From assembly GCF_034259205.1 (NCBI RefSeq), contig NZ_CP139487.1, positions 2,046,001-2,110,000 on the forward strand: a DNA stretch of 64,000 nucleotides, given 5' to 3'. This document shows positions 1-8,022 of this stretch, piece after piece. Made by a program: the position numbers and the translations under genes. Source of the stretch: Peredibacter starrii. GTDB taxonomy: Bacteria > Bdellovibrionota > Bacteriovoracia > Bacteriovoracales > Bacteriovoracaceae. The notes under the pieces are model-generated. The model did not search any database and was not told the origin of the DNA. It worked only from the letters and a program-made list of their open reading frames with translations. Numbering within the stretch: the stretch's first letter is position 1; every line of letters starts with the position of its first letter.

Positions 1-1
1 C

Positions 2-82
2 GATTACGGCTACTATCCTTTCGAGTGCTGCGTTCAACTAAGGCATGAGGCCGCTCTCACGAAGCTCTTGACTCATGGATGA
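2..82 (+). CDS. 3' end of an unidentified gene (partial)
   Basis: The second forward frame is open from the window edge to a TGA at 80-82 and encodes about 26 residues, beginning DYGYYPFECC and ending LLTHG. The other two forward frames stop earlier (at 48 and 41). The stop lies 20 bases before the preferred start of the SUI1 gene, a spacing that fits an operon. I do not recognise the family from so short a tail, and the frame could be chance. Confidence 0.35.
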   Translation, partial: DYGYYPFECCVQLRHEAALTKLLTHG

Positions 83-102
83 GTCAACTTTTAAATTGTG
101 CT

Positions 103-453
103 ATGTCTGATTACGAACTCGTCTACAGTGATGATCCTAACTTTAAAAAACGTTGCCCAAAATGTGGGAAGTATCCTTGCGCTTGTCCTAAAGCAGGCGA
201 CATGGTTCCCTCTCAGCACACGTTAAAAATTCGTCTCGAAAAAAATAGTCGCGGTGGAAAAACTGTGACAGTGATTTTTGAGTTACCGAATAATGAAGCT
301 TACTTCAATGATGTTCAGAAGAAACTAAAGGGCCTGTGTGGTACTGGTGGTTCTTATAAGAACAACATGATTGAGATTCAAGGGGACCATCGTGAGAAGA
401 TCAAGGCCCACCTTGAAAAACTTGGCTTTAAAGTGAAACTTGCTGGCGGTTAA
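103..453 (+). CDS. yciH: SUI1/eIF1-family translation factor (YciH-like)
   Basis: This small protein belongs to the SUI1 (eIF1) family, whose members bind the small ribosomal subunit and influence start-codon selection; the bacterial role of YciH is poorly defined. The N-terminus MSDYELVYSD and the C-terminus ending KVKLAGG match the YciH pattern, and the central GGxxK and IEIQGD motifs are typical. A Cys-rich segment (CPKCGKYPCACP) precedes the SUI1 fold and may bind a metal. An in-frame ATG at 79 would add eight residues, but it would overlap the upstream reading frame and the family N-terminus matches the ATG at 103. The 3' end overlaps the convergent downstream gene by 26 bases. Confidence 0.85.
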   Translation: MSDYELVYSDDPNFKKRCPKCGKYPCACPKAGDMVPSQHTLKIRLEKNSRGGKTVTVIFELPNNEAYFNDVQKKLKGLCGTGGSYKNNMIEIQGDHREKIKAHLEKLGFKVKLAGG

Positions 454-790
454 TACAAACTGCTGTGTATTCTCCGTGATTTACGGAAACTTCATACTCA
501 CGAGTGCTACTTAAACTTTTCATTGGAAACTCAAAGGTCATTTTCTTTTCGTCATGAGAGAAAAGTGTCACATATCGACATGTCTCATAATCAATGATGT
601 CCACATCATGAGCATAAAAAACATTTCCGTCGAATTGAATGTAGGCCGCTGAACCCATGGGCCTGAACAAGAAATTAAATTCGTATTTTGTAAAACCAGG
701 CCTTTTGATTTGGCAGTCCACTTGGATAGGTGTGGCCCCGTGAGCTTTGGCAAAGAGAGCTAATAAAATCATCGCGAGAATCATTTTCAT
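428..790 (-). CDS. Small secreted protein of unknown function
   Basis: The 120-residue product starts with a signal peptide (MKMILAMILLALFAKAHG, then ATP), so it should be exported to the periplasm or beyond. I recognise no domain. The mature part carries three cysteines (near CQIK, CRYV and VCIN), which could leave one unpaired. The start is well supported by AAGGAG seven bases upstream of the ATG. Its last 26 bases run antisense through the end of the SUI1 gene, so the two stop codons are encoded inside each other's reading frames. No close neighbour on the same strand suggests a pathway. Confidence 0.7.
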   Translation of the reverse strand: MKMILAMILLALFAKAHGATPIQVDCQIKRPGFTKYEFNFLFRPMGSAAYIQFDGNVFYAHDVDIIDYETCRYVTLFSHDEKKMTFEFPMKSLSSTREYEVSVNHGEYTAVCINRQQVSL

Positions 791-876
791 ACTCGTCTCC
801 TTAAAGTGGGGAGCACACTAGCGAAAAGTTTAACAACGGTCTTGGCGCAGAGCGAGCGTTGAAGTATAAATCCCCC

Positions 877-1581
877 ATGAATCTTTGCCTTAAATGCCGA
901 CGTCGAAATCTCACCTGCGTGTGCGCGCTTCTAAAGCCGTTTAAAACGACTTCTCGGTTTATCATCCTCATGCATCCCATGGAGTTCAAAAAAGAGAAGG
1001 TGGGCACGGGACGCTTCTCTCATTTGATTTTAGAGAACTCTAAGGTCGTAGTGGATGTGGGCTTTGATGAGAACGCAGAGTTTCAGGCCATTTTGAATGA
1101 TCCTGAGTATGAGAGCTACGTGTTATATCCGGGTGTGGAACCGATTGATCTTGGAACAGATGTCCTTGCCCAAAAAGTCACCAAGAAGGCCCAGTTCATT
1201 GTGATCGACGGGACCTGGCCATGTGCTAAGAAGATGATGAAGCTCACCACCAGTTTGCATCACGTTCCTCGTGTGAGCTTTAAAAGTGACCGTATTTCAG
1301 AATTTAAAGTGAAGCATCAGCCGATGCCTGGGTGTCTCTCGACCGTTGAATCTATTCACCAGGTACTTTTAGATCTAAACCGTATGGGAATGGAAAACAC
1401 TAACCCGGCCCATGAGAATCTCATGGATGTTTTTCGTCATACAGTGAATCAGCAGATGGATTTGGCGAAGGATCCGAGTCGTCAGGGCTATCGAAAGAAA
1501 CCTTTCTCACTTCCTGAAAACCGCAAAATTTCCAAGAAGTGGGAAGGGCGTTTATTGTTCTTTAAAGAGTCTGGTGAATAA
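877..1581 (+). CDS. tapT: DTW-domain protein, probable tRNA aminocarboxypropyltransferase
   Basis: DTW-domain proteins such as TapT (YfiP) transfer the aminocarboxypropyl group of S-adenosylmethionine to a tRNA uridine, forming acp3U. The N-terminal cysteines (LCLKCRRRNLTCVC) form the expected zinc-binding knuckle, the family-defining D-x-T-W appears as DGTW at about residues 111-114, and the STVES segment follows in the C-terminal half. The length, 234 residues, is usual. A TTG at 859 would extend the protein by six residues; I prefer the ATG at 877 because it places the cysteine knuckle right at the N-terminus and TTG has no convincing ribosome site. The 3' end overlaps the convergent glycosyltransferase by 20 bases. 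Confidence 0.85.
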   Translation: MNLCLKCRRRNLTCVCALLKPFKTTSRFIILMHPMEFKKEKVGTGRFSHLILENSKVVVDVGFDENAEFQAILNDPEYESYVLYPGVEPIDLGTDVLAQKVTKKAQFIVIDGTWPCAKKMMKLTTSLHHVPRVSFKSDRISEFKVKHQPMPGCLSTVESIHQVLLDLNRMGMENTNPAHENLMDVFRHTVNQQMDLAKDPSRQGYRKKPFSLPENRKISKKWEGRLLFFKESGE

Positions 1582-2914
1582 TTTCTTCTCTTGGCTTATC
1601 ACCCCAAGCTTTGTTCTTACTAAAGCTTCTGAATAAGGCGATCAGTCTCCACCAAGAAGTCAGCTGCTTATAACCTAAATGCAAAAACAGCGTTTCAATC
1701 GTGCTTTGAGTACAAGACCAGTACTTCTTTTTAGAGACGTACTTGTTATCGAAGTAAACCCCGATCAATGTAATGATTAAGTTAAAGAATAATCCGATCC
1801 CGAGATACATGAAGACCGTTTCTAGTGACACCCAGTTTTGATAAAGAGCATAGGGAATAAGCACAAGTCCTAAAGCTTCAACTACGGGAGAGAGGACTTC
1901 CACAAACCAAAAGTATGGAATGGCAAATAGTCCTAGTGGGCCATGATTTGGATTAAAGAACAGCGAAATATTCTCAGATAGAGTCTGAACTAGTCCCATC
2001 TGCCAGCGCATACGCTGAATGCTTAAGTGCTTAATCGTTCTTGGAACCTGAGTGTAACAAGTTGTGATGGGAAGAATCTTAAAGTGATGGTTCTCACCTT
2101 GGTAAGCACGACGTAGACGCACGATCAGATCAAAGTCTTCAGTGATTGAACGGTGATTGAATCCACCAATTTTTCTCACGGCCTCTTTCTTAAGCATACA
2201 GAAGGCACCTGAGATCAGAAGTGTTGACCCAAGGAAGCTCCAGCCCAATCTCTCGCACACAAAAGCGCGAAGATATTCAATTCGTTGAAATGAAGTGAGC
2301 CACTCTTTTGAGCGAGCTTCAAGAGGTGAGTTGTCTTTTAGAACTTGCGAGTTAAGGACCTGAATCACTCCACCTACGGCAACGAGTTTTGAGTCCGTCG
2401 CAAAAGAGCGAAGACAGGCCTCAACTCCGCGAGCAGTTGGAATTGTGTCCGCATCCATTGTACAAATGAGATCATAAGTCGCATGTGTCACACCATAATT
2501 CAGGGCCTGGGCCTTACCCATGTGAGGGGCCTCAAGTACAATCAGTTCAGGTTGTGTGATGGATTTAAAAATTCGATCTTGTACTTTTTGAAGTTGAAAC
2601 ATCGTTTGCAGAAGCTTCATGGTCTGATCATGAGAGCCATCGTTAATGACGATGATCTCTTTCTTCGCTTGAGGCAGAGAAAGATAGGTCTGGATCGTTT
2701 CAACGATCAAGGACTCCTCATTGAAGGCCGGAATGATGAAACTCACCGCGGGAAGATCTTTTACCGTCTCATCTTTAAGACGGGTGCGATAGCGCTTGAT
2801 TTTCATCCATGAAAGAAGCATCAGTACCGCATACACGACATTGATACACAAAAAATAAACGGCAGAGGCCTTTAAAAGAAGAAGGCAAATTTCCTGTACC
2901 ATTAAATCACCCAT
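1562..2914 (-). CDS. Processive family 2 glycosyltransferase (PgaC-like polysaccharide synthase)
   Basis: This membrane GT2 enzyme should polymerise a nucleotide-sugar into an exported polysaccharide, in the manner of PgaC (poly-N-acetylglucosamine), hyaluronan or cellulose synthases. An N-terminal membrane helix (about 9-37) precedes the GT2 domain with DGS (92-94), DAD (154-156), the acceptor-binding TED (258-260) and the processivity motif QRMRW (300-304); further helices lie at about 325-395. The exact sugar cannot be told from sequence. Its start overlaps the end of the upstream YaiO-like gene by 13 bases, so both are translated from one message. A PilZ gene lies divergently next to them. 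No deacetylase or export porin with TPRs is nearby. Confidence 0.85.
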   Translation of the reverse strand: MGDLMVQEICLLLLKASAVYFLCINVVYAVLMLLSWMKIKRYRTRLKDETVKDLPAVSFIIPAFNEESLIVETIQTYLSLPQAKKEIIVINDGSHDQTMKLLQTMFQLQKVQDRIFKSITQPELIVLEAPHMGKAQALNYGVTHATYDLICTMDADTIPTARGVEACLRSFATDSKLVAVGGVIQVLNSQVLKDNSPLEARSKEWLTSFQRIEYLRAFVCERLGWSFLGSTLLISGAFCMLKKEAVRKIGGFNHRSITEDFDLIVRLRRAYQGENHHFKILPITTCYTQVPRTIKHLSIQRMRWQMGLVQTLSENISLFFNPNHGPLGLFAIPYFWFVEVLSPVVEALGLVLIPYALYQNWVSLETVFMYLGIGLFFNLIITLIGVYFDNKYVSKKKYWSCTQSTIETLFLHLGYKQLTSWWRLIALFRSFSKNKAWGDKPREEIIHQTL

Positions 2915-3660
2915 ACTAGGTTAAGTGTTGTTGTCATAAATTGATTTTTTAGTTCTTCGTAGTCAGTGTGGTCAAAGATGAGTTCTGCTTTGGTGCTCGG
3001 AGTGAAGTTATAACCCGCGCCTCCACCGAAAGTTGTGGTGTCTACCAGAATGCTGGATTTACCGATGATTCCTTGTGAGGCCTCTTTGCCTTTGTATCCG
3101 AAAGCGAAAAGGGAGTAATTACTTTCTTCGTAATAAACTGCACGAAGTCCTACACTATAAACACCCTTGGTTTCATTGGGAGCTTTAAAGGTTGCATTTC
3201 CAAGAAGGACTTGCGGGATCAGGATAATGTTTCTGATTTTTTCGATCTCAAGGCCCAGTTGGTAAGTATCAATATCTGTCACAGAGTAAGCAGCATGACG
3301 ATAGATGAAGTAAGGGGAGTAGCCCGGTGCAAGTGCATAGTAAGCAGCGAGATAACCGTCTTTTTCGGCGAGGATGTCATTTCCCATGCCTTGAAGGTAA
3401 CGGGCCTCAACAGTTAAAGTATCAGTCGGACGGTACTGAACTGAACCACCAGCGCGCTTTTCATAAAGATCAAAACGCTCGAGGTATGTTCCCTGAAGAC
3501 CCACTTTCCATTTGCGATTCAGATCCACTCTTCCAATTAAGTCCTCCTGAATCCCTCGGCCACCGGCTTTACCAAGATCTACATATTGAGAAACGAGCTG
3601 AACATCATGAGCAGAGGCCAAAAATGGGAGACAAAGTAACAAGAGAGCGAGTCGAAGCAC
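2902..3660 (-). CDS. YaiO-family outer-membrane beta-barrel protein
   Basis: The product has a signal peptide (cleavage near ASA-HD) followed by about 230 residues of alternating amphipathic strands, and resembles the YaiO outer-membrane barrel family, commonly found beside GT2 polysaccharide synthases. It probably forms the outer-membrane part of polysaccharide export or binds the polymer at the surface. Translation starts at GTG 3660 with AAAGGAT upstream; no better ATG exists before the signal peptide. It is the first gene of a two-gene unit with the synthase, overlapping it by 13 bases. The family match is by overall pattern rather than a catalytic motif, so function is inferred. Confidence 0.75.
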   Translation of the reverse strand: MLRLALLLLCLPFLASAHDVQLVSQYVDLGKAGGRGIQEDLIGRVDLNRKWKVGLQGTYLERFDLYEKRAGGSVQYRPTDTLTVEARYLQGMGNDILAEKDGYLAAYYALAPGYSPYFIYRHAAYSVTDIDTYQLGLEIEKIRNIILIPQVLLGNATFKAPNETKGVYSVGLRAVYYEESNYSLFAFGYKGKEASQGIIGKSSILVDTTTFGGGAGYNFTPSTKAELIFDHTDYEELKNQFMTTTLNLVWVI

Positions 3661-3680
3661 ACAAATCCTTTGAACTAATG

Positions 3681-3708
3681 TTGTTAATCCTTATTGATAT
3701 GCTAAAAT
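3681..3708 (+). promoter_or_regulatory. Candidate sigma70-type promoter for the PilZ gene
   Basis: TTGTTA (3681-3686) is followed after 16 bases by TAAAAT (3703-3708), giving four and five matches to the consensus hexamers. The ATG of the PilZ gene lies 30 bases further on. The same AT-rich interval must also hold the promoter of the divergent YaiO/GT2 unit, so the two could be co-regulated. Confidence 0.4.
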
Positions 3709-3737
3709 TTTCTTAAACAATAAGGCAACCAACTTAA

Positions 3738-4553
3738 ATGAGAGTAATTAAGTCGGATTCTGGACACCTGGCGTACCAGAAAATTTTCAAACATTTACTG
3801 AAGCACCATTCGCGAATTATCGTGTGGCAGGTGCTTGATTCCGGAGAACGTGTCATCAGTGAATCACGTCTCAATTCTTTTCACCTTGATCAAGGTCTCT
3901 TGAACTTTGTCACCCCAACTGGAAAGCTCGATGAGCTTAATCCTATGTATTGTTATGCTGAAGAAGGTCAGTTGATTTTTAAGTCCGGGATTTTTGAAAT
4001 TAAAGGTCAGGTGATGACACTTAATTTACCCGGCGAAATTAAGCTTCTTGAAGATCAGGACGTAAATCTCATTCATGGCCAGATTGGCATGGATCTAAAA
4101 CCAATTTGGAAAACAAAACGCATTGATCTCGATGCTCCTGAAGAAGATGAGAGCGATGTTCTGAAAGTGAAGTCCATGGCCGAGCGTTCAAGCCGTGACC
4201 AGGAATTTTTAAATAACGAATTTGCTCTTAGTATTGATGAAGAAGAGGCGATGTATGCGGACAAGCGTGAAAGTCCTCGTGCTCGTCCTAAAAAAGAAAA
4301 ATGGGTGAAAGTCAAAGTTGATGGAAGCCCGGAAGTTCATTTCTTAAAACTTTTTGATCTGTCTCGTGGTGGAATTGCTTTTGTTGCGATGGAGATGGAA
4401 AAGTTTCCTAAGGGTAATACCATTCATGTCGTGGGCTTTGATGAGTTTGATCTTGATGATCCTCTCGTTGGAAAGATTATGTCTCATCGACCGATTGATG
4501 AAACTCAAATTGAATTTAAGGTCGGAGTGAAGTTCGATGAAGGGCAGGAGTAG
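3738..4553 (+). CDS. PilZ-domain (c-di-GMP-binding) protein
   Basis: The C-terminal third is a PilZ domain: RESPR at residues 177-181 supplies the RxxxR motif and DLSRGG at 207-212 the DxSxGG motif, which together bind cyclic di-GMP in this family. The first 110 residues form a beta-rich N-terminal domain I do not recognise, followed by an acidic linker (about 130-175). It lies divergently from the YaiO-like barrel and PgaC-like synthase, 77 bases away, which suggests that it could couple c-di-GMP level to polysaccharide production; that link is inference. No ribosome site is obvious before the ATG at 3738, although the promoter position fits this start. Confidence 0.85.
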   Translation: MRVIKSDSGHLAYQKIFKHLLKHHSRIIVWQVLDSGERVISESRLNSFHLDQGLLNFVTPTGKLDELNPMYCYAEEGQLIFKSGIFEIKGQVMTLNLPGEIKLLEDQDVNLIHGQIGMDLKPIWKTKRIDLDAPEEDESDVLKVKSMAERSSRDQEFLNNEFALSIDEEEAMYADKRESPRARPKKEKWVKVKVDGSPEVHFLKLFDLSRGGIAFVAMEMEKFPKGNTIHVVGFDEFDLDDPLVGKIMSHRPIDETQIEFKVGVKFDEGQE

Positions 4554-4580
4554 CAAACTTTTCGTTGCTCTTAATTTTTC
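4552..4580 (+). terminator. Weak intrinsic terminator after the PilZ gene
   Basis: AGCAA and TTGCT form a five-base-pair stem around an eight-base loop, followed by TTAATTTTTCTTT. The stem is short, so termination efficiency is doubtful. Confidence 0.35.
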
Positions 4581-4700
4581 TTTATCTAATGCAACTTTAT
4601 CTATCCCAAGAAAATCATTCATTTCGACCGAATTTAAGAAATCTCTTTTGAGAGTTTCTTCTTAAATCCCCGAGAATAGGTTTCGAAACAAGGGGAGTTT

Positions 4701-5171
4701 ATGAGAAAGCTTGTGACCGTCGTTCTTTTGAATGTTCTCATTGGTATAGTTAATGGCTTTGCAGGTGTACAGGAACCAGATCGTATTCGGAACGACGCTA
4801 CTTTAGCTGGTATTGATTCAGATAAAGATGGAATTAGAGATGATGTGCAAATCCTGATAGAGTATGAGTTTTCAAAAGATTCTAGAATCTTAAAAGCAGC
4901 ACGACAGAAGGCCAAATACTTGCAATTAAGCATCCTGACGGCGGAGGACAAGGATAAATCAATCCAGGTTGCCAGAAAAAGTTTAGATACTAATTCCTGT
5001 CTAGTGCATGTTGCAGGTTTAGAAGAGAGCATGAGGATTACACGATTTATTGAAAAGAAAACTTTCAATACAAAAGACAGGCTGTACGCCTATGTCAAAG
5101 CAAACGGTAACTTCAGCGGAGAAGGCTATTCGTTACCTAAAAAAGACAAAATGGCCGAACTTTGCGAATAG
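4701..5171 (+). CDS. Small secreted protein with a calcium-loop-like motif
   Basis: A signal peptide (about residues 1-22, hydrophobic VLLNVLIGIVNGFA) leads a 156-residue protein of unknown function. Residues 38-47, DSDKDGIRDD, match the DxDxDGxxD pattern of thrombospondin type 3 or EF-hand-like calcium loops. The mature part has two cysteines, one near NSCLV and one at the C-terminal ELCE, which could form a disulfide. AAGGGGAG stands seven bases before the ATG. The stop codon lies five bases from the convergent stop of the copper oxidase gene, with no terminator between them. I see nothing that ties it to a pathway. Confidence 0.7.
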   Translation: MRKLVTVVLLNVLIGIVNGFAGVQEPDRIRNDATLAGIDSDKDGIRDDVQILIEYEFSKDSRILKAARQKAKYLQLSILTAEDKDKSIQVARKSLDTNSCLVHVAGLEESMRITRFIEKKTFNTKDRLYAYVKANGNFSGEGYSLPKKDKMAELCE

Positions 5172-5176
5172 AACAT

Positions 5177-7309
5177 CTAAAAGTTATACTGTGCTCCCAC
5201 ACCCGCACTATGTTCTGTGAACATTAATCCCGCTGACCACGCCCAATTGTTCTGATACATCAAAGAAATTTCAAATTCCGATGGCTGTTTTTGTCTGAAA
5301 GTAAATTCAGCATCGGAATAAATATACTGGGTCCATTGAAATCTTCGTTCAACGTCGAGTCTCATTCTTCCCTGATTATCAATAAGTGTATGAGTCTGAA
5401 GTAAGAACGGGAGCATGTAACCCACACCTGCAACAATCGCTCCTTCGCTTTCAACTAAAGTACTACCGGCAATGAAGTTCGTGTACTTGTTGAGCCATCT
5501 TTTATAGAAGAAGTCTCCTTCACCTTTCCAACCGAAGTCACTTCTTAACTCGGTTCTGAGTTCAATTTCGTTTCGAGTGTTCATCACATTGAGTTGCGCC
5601 TGAGCATGATTGGTGGCCGCTTCTAGCATCCCTCGATAGTAGACATGATCGTGCAGATGTGGGTCATGGGCCTGGATCGCGGCAATTTCAGGTTTAGGCG
5701 TGAAGGAAGAATACTTCACTACTCGGGCCATACCTGTTTTTAAGTGATAGAGGTTGTGGCAGTGGAGCATCCATTCACCCGGCTCGTCACTATAGAACTC
5801 AATGGTCTTTTCTGAATGAGGAGCAACATCAAGGGTGTGCTTCAAAGGAGAGTTTTCTTTAAACTGATTAATCACTCGAAAGAAGTGTCCATGAAGGTGC
5901 ATCGGATGATGCATCATTGAGTTGTTCACGAAGGTAAAGCGAACCACCTCATTGGGTTTGATTTCAATGGTTCGATCCTCACTTATGGATTTTCCATTGA
6001 TGAACCAGGTGTAGCGTTCCATGTCTCCGTCTAAGACGAGTTTTACATCGTGACGAGGGAGAGATGAGGGGAACTTAGTTGAAGCTGGTGCTTCGATATC
6101 ATTTACGGTTAGAGTCTGAATGATTTTTTGATGATGATTCATTCCAGCGTGTCCTGTGTGATCCATCGTTGAATGGTCCATCTTTGAATGATCCATCGGC
6201 GCGTGGCCCATTTTCGAATGATCCATAGCACTCATGTCCATCGGTGGCTTAGTAAATGATCCAGTGTACTTGAGAGTTTCCCATGCTGTACCCATATACA
6301 TTTTCGCGTAAAGATCCGGACCTGCTTTTTTTGGGGCGGGAATTTTGTCTCCGGCACCAATCCAAAGAGAGGTTTCACCAGTTCCGTCTTGAGCACTTGC
6401 TTTCAGTTCCGTACTTTTCCCAGCAGGTACTTTGAAAAGAACATCATAAGTCTCCGCCATCCCAATCAAGAACTCATTTGCCATGGTTGGTCTTATGTCT
6501 ACTCCATCGGCCGAGATGACATGCATGGGATTATCGCCTAAAGCAACATAGAAGTAGGACGAGGCAGCAGCGTTGATGATTCTTACTCTTACTATTTCAC
6601 CTGGTTTGAAATCCGGTCGCTCTTGAACTTTCTTGCCGTTGATTAAAAAGGCATCATATCCCACGTCAGAGAGATCCATGCCACCCATTCTGGTCCATTC
6701 ATTGTAGAAAAAGTTATTTAAGGAATGAGCTTGATAAGCGCCCCAATAGGAGCGAACAGTTTTCTTCTTGAAGAGATAATACTCACCATCTTTTTTTAAG
6801 TTTTTCAAAACCTGCGAGGGATTCTCATCCGTCCAATCACTTAAAACCACCACGAGATCTTTATCATATTTGATTCTTCGCTCTTTTGGATGAATCACAA
6901 TGGCGCCATAGATACCTTTCTGTTCCTGAACATTGGTGTGCGAGTGATACCAGTAAGTGCCATGCTGTCTGACTTTAAATTTGTAAGTGAAGCTTTCACC
7001 AGGAAAAATCGGTGGCGTATTTACATAGGGGACACCATCCATATAAGGATCTAGGAGAATACCATGCCAATGGACAGAAAGTTCATCATCCTTGATTTCA
7101 TTTTTAAGAACGATTTCCGCTTCATCACCTTCGGTGAATTCGAGTGTAGGAGCGGGAATACTTCCGTTGAGCATCAAGGCAAAGCGAACGTCCTTCTTTC
7201 CACTAAGGTTGACCTTACCTTTTGTCGCAGTTAGTTCATAGCGAACGGTCTTAGCATTGACCGAAGTAGTCATGAGGGTGAGTAGTGCGAATAAAAGAAG
7301 CGACTTCAT
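5177..7309 (-). CDS. copA: CopA-type multicopper oxidase fused to a C-terminal CopB-like outer-membrane barrel
   Basis: The first 540 residues form a three-cupredoxin multicopper oxidase of the CopA copper-resistance type, which oxidises Cu(I) in the periplasm. Visible copper ligands are HWHG (80-83), HSH (122-124), HPMHLHGHFF (468-477) and HCHNLYHLKTGM (516-527), so type 1, 2 and 3 sites look complete. A Met/His-rich stretch of MDHSKM-like repeats (about 357-393) should bind extra copper. Residues 555-710 are an added CopB-like barrel domain with alternating aromatic strands and a terminal phenylalanine typical of outer-membrane proteins. CopA is normally separate and near 600 residues. In-frame starts exist at 7360 and 7321; the ATG at 7309 directly precedes the signal peptide and has GGAA upstream. 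Confidence 0.88.
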   Translation of the reverse strand: MKSLLLFALLTLMTTSVNAKTVRYELTATKGKVNLSGKKDVRFALMLNGSIPAPTLEFTEGDEAEIVLKNEIKDDELSVHWHGILLDPYMDGVPYVNTPPIFPGESFTYKFKVRQHGTYWYHSHTNVQEQKGIYGAIVIHPKERRIKYDKDLVVVLSDWTDENPSQVLKNLKKDGEYYLFKKKTVRSYWGAYQAHSLNNFFYNEWTRMGGMDLSDVGYDAFLINGKKVQERPDFKPGEIVRVRIINAAASSYFYVALGDNPMHVISADGVDIRPTMANEFLIGMAETYDVLFKVPAGKSTELKASAQDGTGETSLWIGAGDKIPAPKKAGPDLYAKMYMGTAWETLKYTGSFTKPPMDMSAMDHSKMGHAPMDHSKMDHSTMDHTGHAGMNHHQKIIQTLTVNDIEAPASTKFPSSLPRHDVKLVLDGDMERYTWFINGKSISEDRTIEIKPNEVVRFTFVNNSMMHHPMHLHGHFFRVINQFKENSPLKHTLDVAPHSEKTIEFYSDEPGEWMLHCHNLYHLKTGMARVVKYSSFTPKPEIAAIQAHDPHLHDHVYYRGMLEAATNHAQAQLNVMNTRNEIELRTELRSDFGWKGEGDFFYKRWLNKYTNFIAGSTLVESEGAIVAGVGYMLPFLLQTHTLIDNQGRMRLDVERRFQWTQYIYSDAEFTFRQKQPSEFEISLMYQNNWAWSAGLMFTEHSAGVGAQYNF

Positions 7310-7429
7310 TTGAATTTCCATACAAGATGCAAGACGAATGATCTTCGTTCTTTGTGACAATTGAAGTTTCTATGAGATGAGTTGTGCTAAGACAAGTTAC
7401 GGTCGGCCAGAATAGGGAAGGCGATGCAG

Positions 7430-7454
7430 AAAAAAGGGCAGGAGTAACCTGCCC
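7430..7454 (-). terminator. Intrinsic terminator of the 7468 gene
   Basis: On the minus strand GGGCAGG and CCTGCCC form a perfect seven-base-pair stem with a five-base loop, followed by six thymines. It lies just after the stop codon of the small secreted-protein gene and separates it from the oxidase gene. Confidence 0.9.
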
Positions 7455-7467
7455 TTCGCTTTATGAA

Positions 7468-7935
7468 TTAGAATTCGTATTCGTAATAGAAAGTGTTCTC
7501 GTAATTTGTGTCACCTTTCTTAATGAGCTTACTGTGTTTTTTAAGCTCTTTTGACATCACTTTTAGTTTCTTCTCCAGCTTTCCAATGTCCACATATTCA
7601 GCCTCTTTACCTTGCTTACAAATGAGTGACTGACGGTGCACAAAAATTAGATGCTCAAGGGCCTGGTTCTTGGCGGCAACATTCTTACTATTAAAAAGAT
7701 CCATATGAGAGCCGATGGCCTTCAAGTGTTCAGGATAGATTTCAAAGAGCTCTTGGATTTTCCCGCAGGCACCAACCACATCTTCTTTTTCAAGAAGAGT
7801 GCGGGACGATTCTACTTTTTCAATTAAGGTGTCGACTCGACTAAGCATCTCTTCTTTGATTTTCTTTTCACGCTTGGTCTGAGCAAAGGACATTTGACCC
7901 GCTAAAAGCAGCACCAACATAAGGCCAAACTTCAT
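7468..7935 (-). CDS. Small secreted protein of unknown function
   Basis: A clear signal peptide (MKFGLMLVLLLAGQMSFAQ, cleavage near SFA-QT) leads a 155-residue, strongly charged and mostly helical protein. The mature part is rich in lysine and glutamate with heptad-like spacing, contains two cysteines (GACGK and LICKQ) and ends in an aromatic-acidic tail (FYYEYEF). GGGAGG precedes the ATG by about six bases. It appears monocistronic: its own terminator follows, and the upstream SrkA gene ends 87 bases away. I recognise no family. Confidence 0.75.
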   Translation of the reverse strand: MKFGLMLVLLLAGQMSFAQTKREKKIKEEMLSRVDTLIEKVESSRTLLEKEDVVGACGKIQELFEIYPEHLKAIGSHMDLFNSKNVAAKNQALEHLIFVHRQSLICKQGKEAEYVDIGKLEKKLKVMSKELKKHSKLIKKGDTNYENTFYYEYEF

Positions 7936-8022
7936 AACAACCTCCCATAAATCGACAACCGTCTAAACTTTTGACATCCATTTAGGGTCAAAAGCGGCAG
8001 AAATCGTGATTATGAGAGAAGA

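Noticed and set aside
3327-3716. 129-codon plus-strand frame
   Set aside because: Antisense to the YaiO-like barrel gene; no ribosome site.
4344-5068. Minus-strand frames 4344-4622 and 4634-5068
   Set aside because: They run antisense to the PilZ and secreted-protein genes, lack ribosome sites and show no family pattern.
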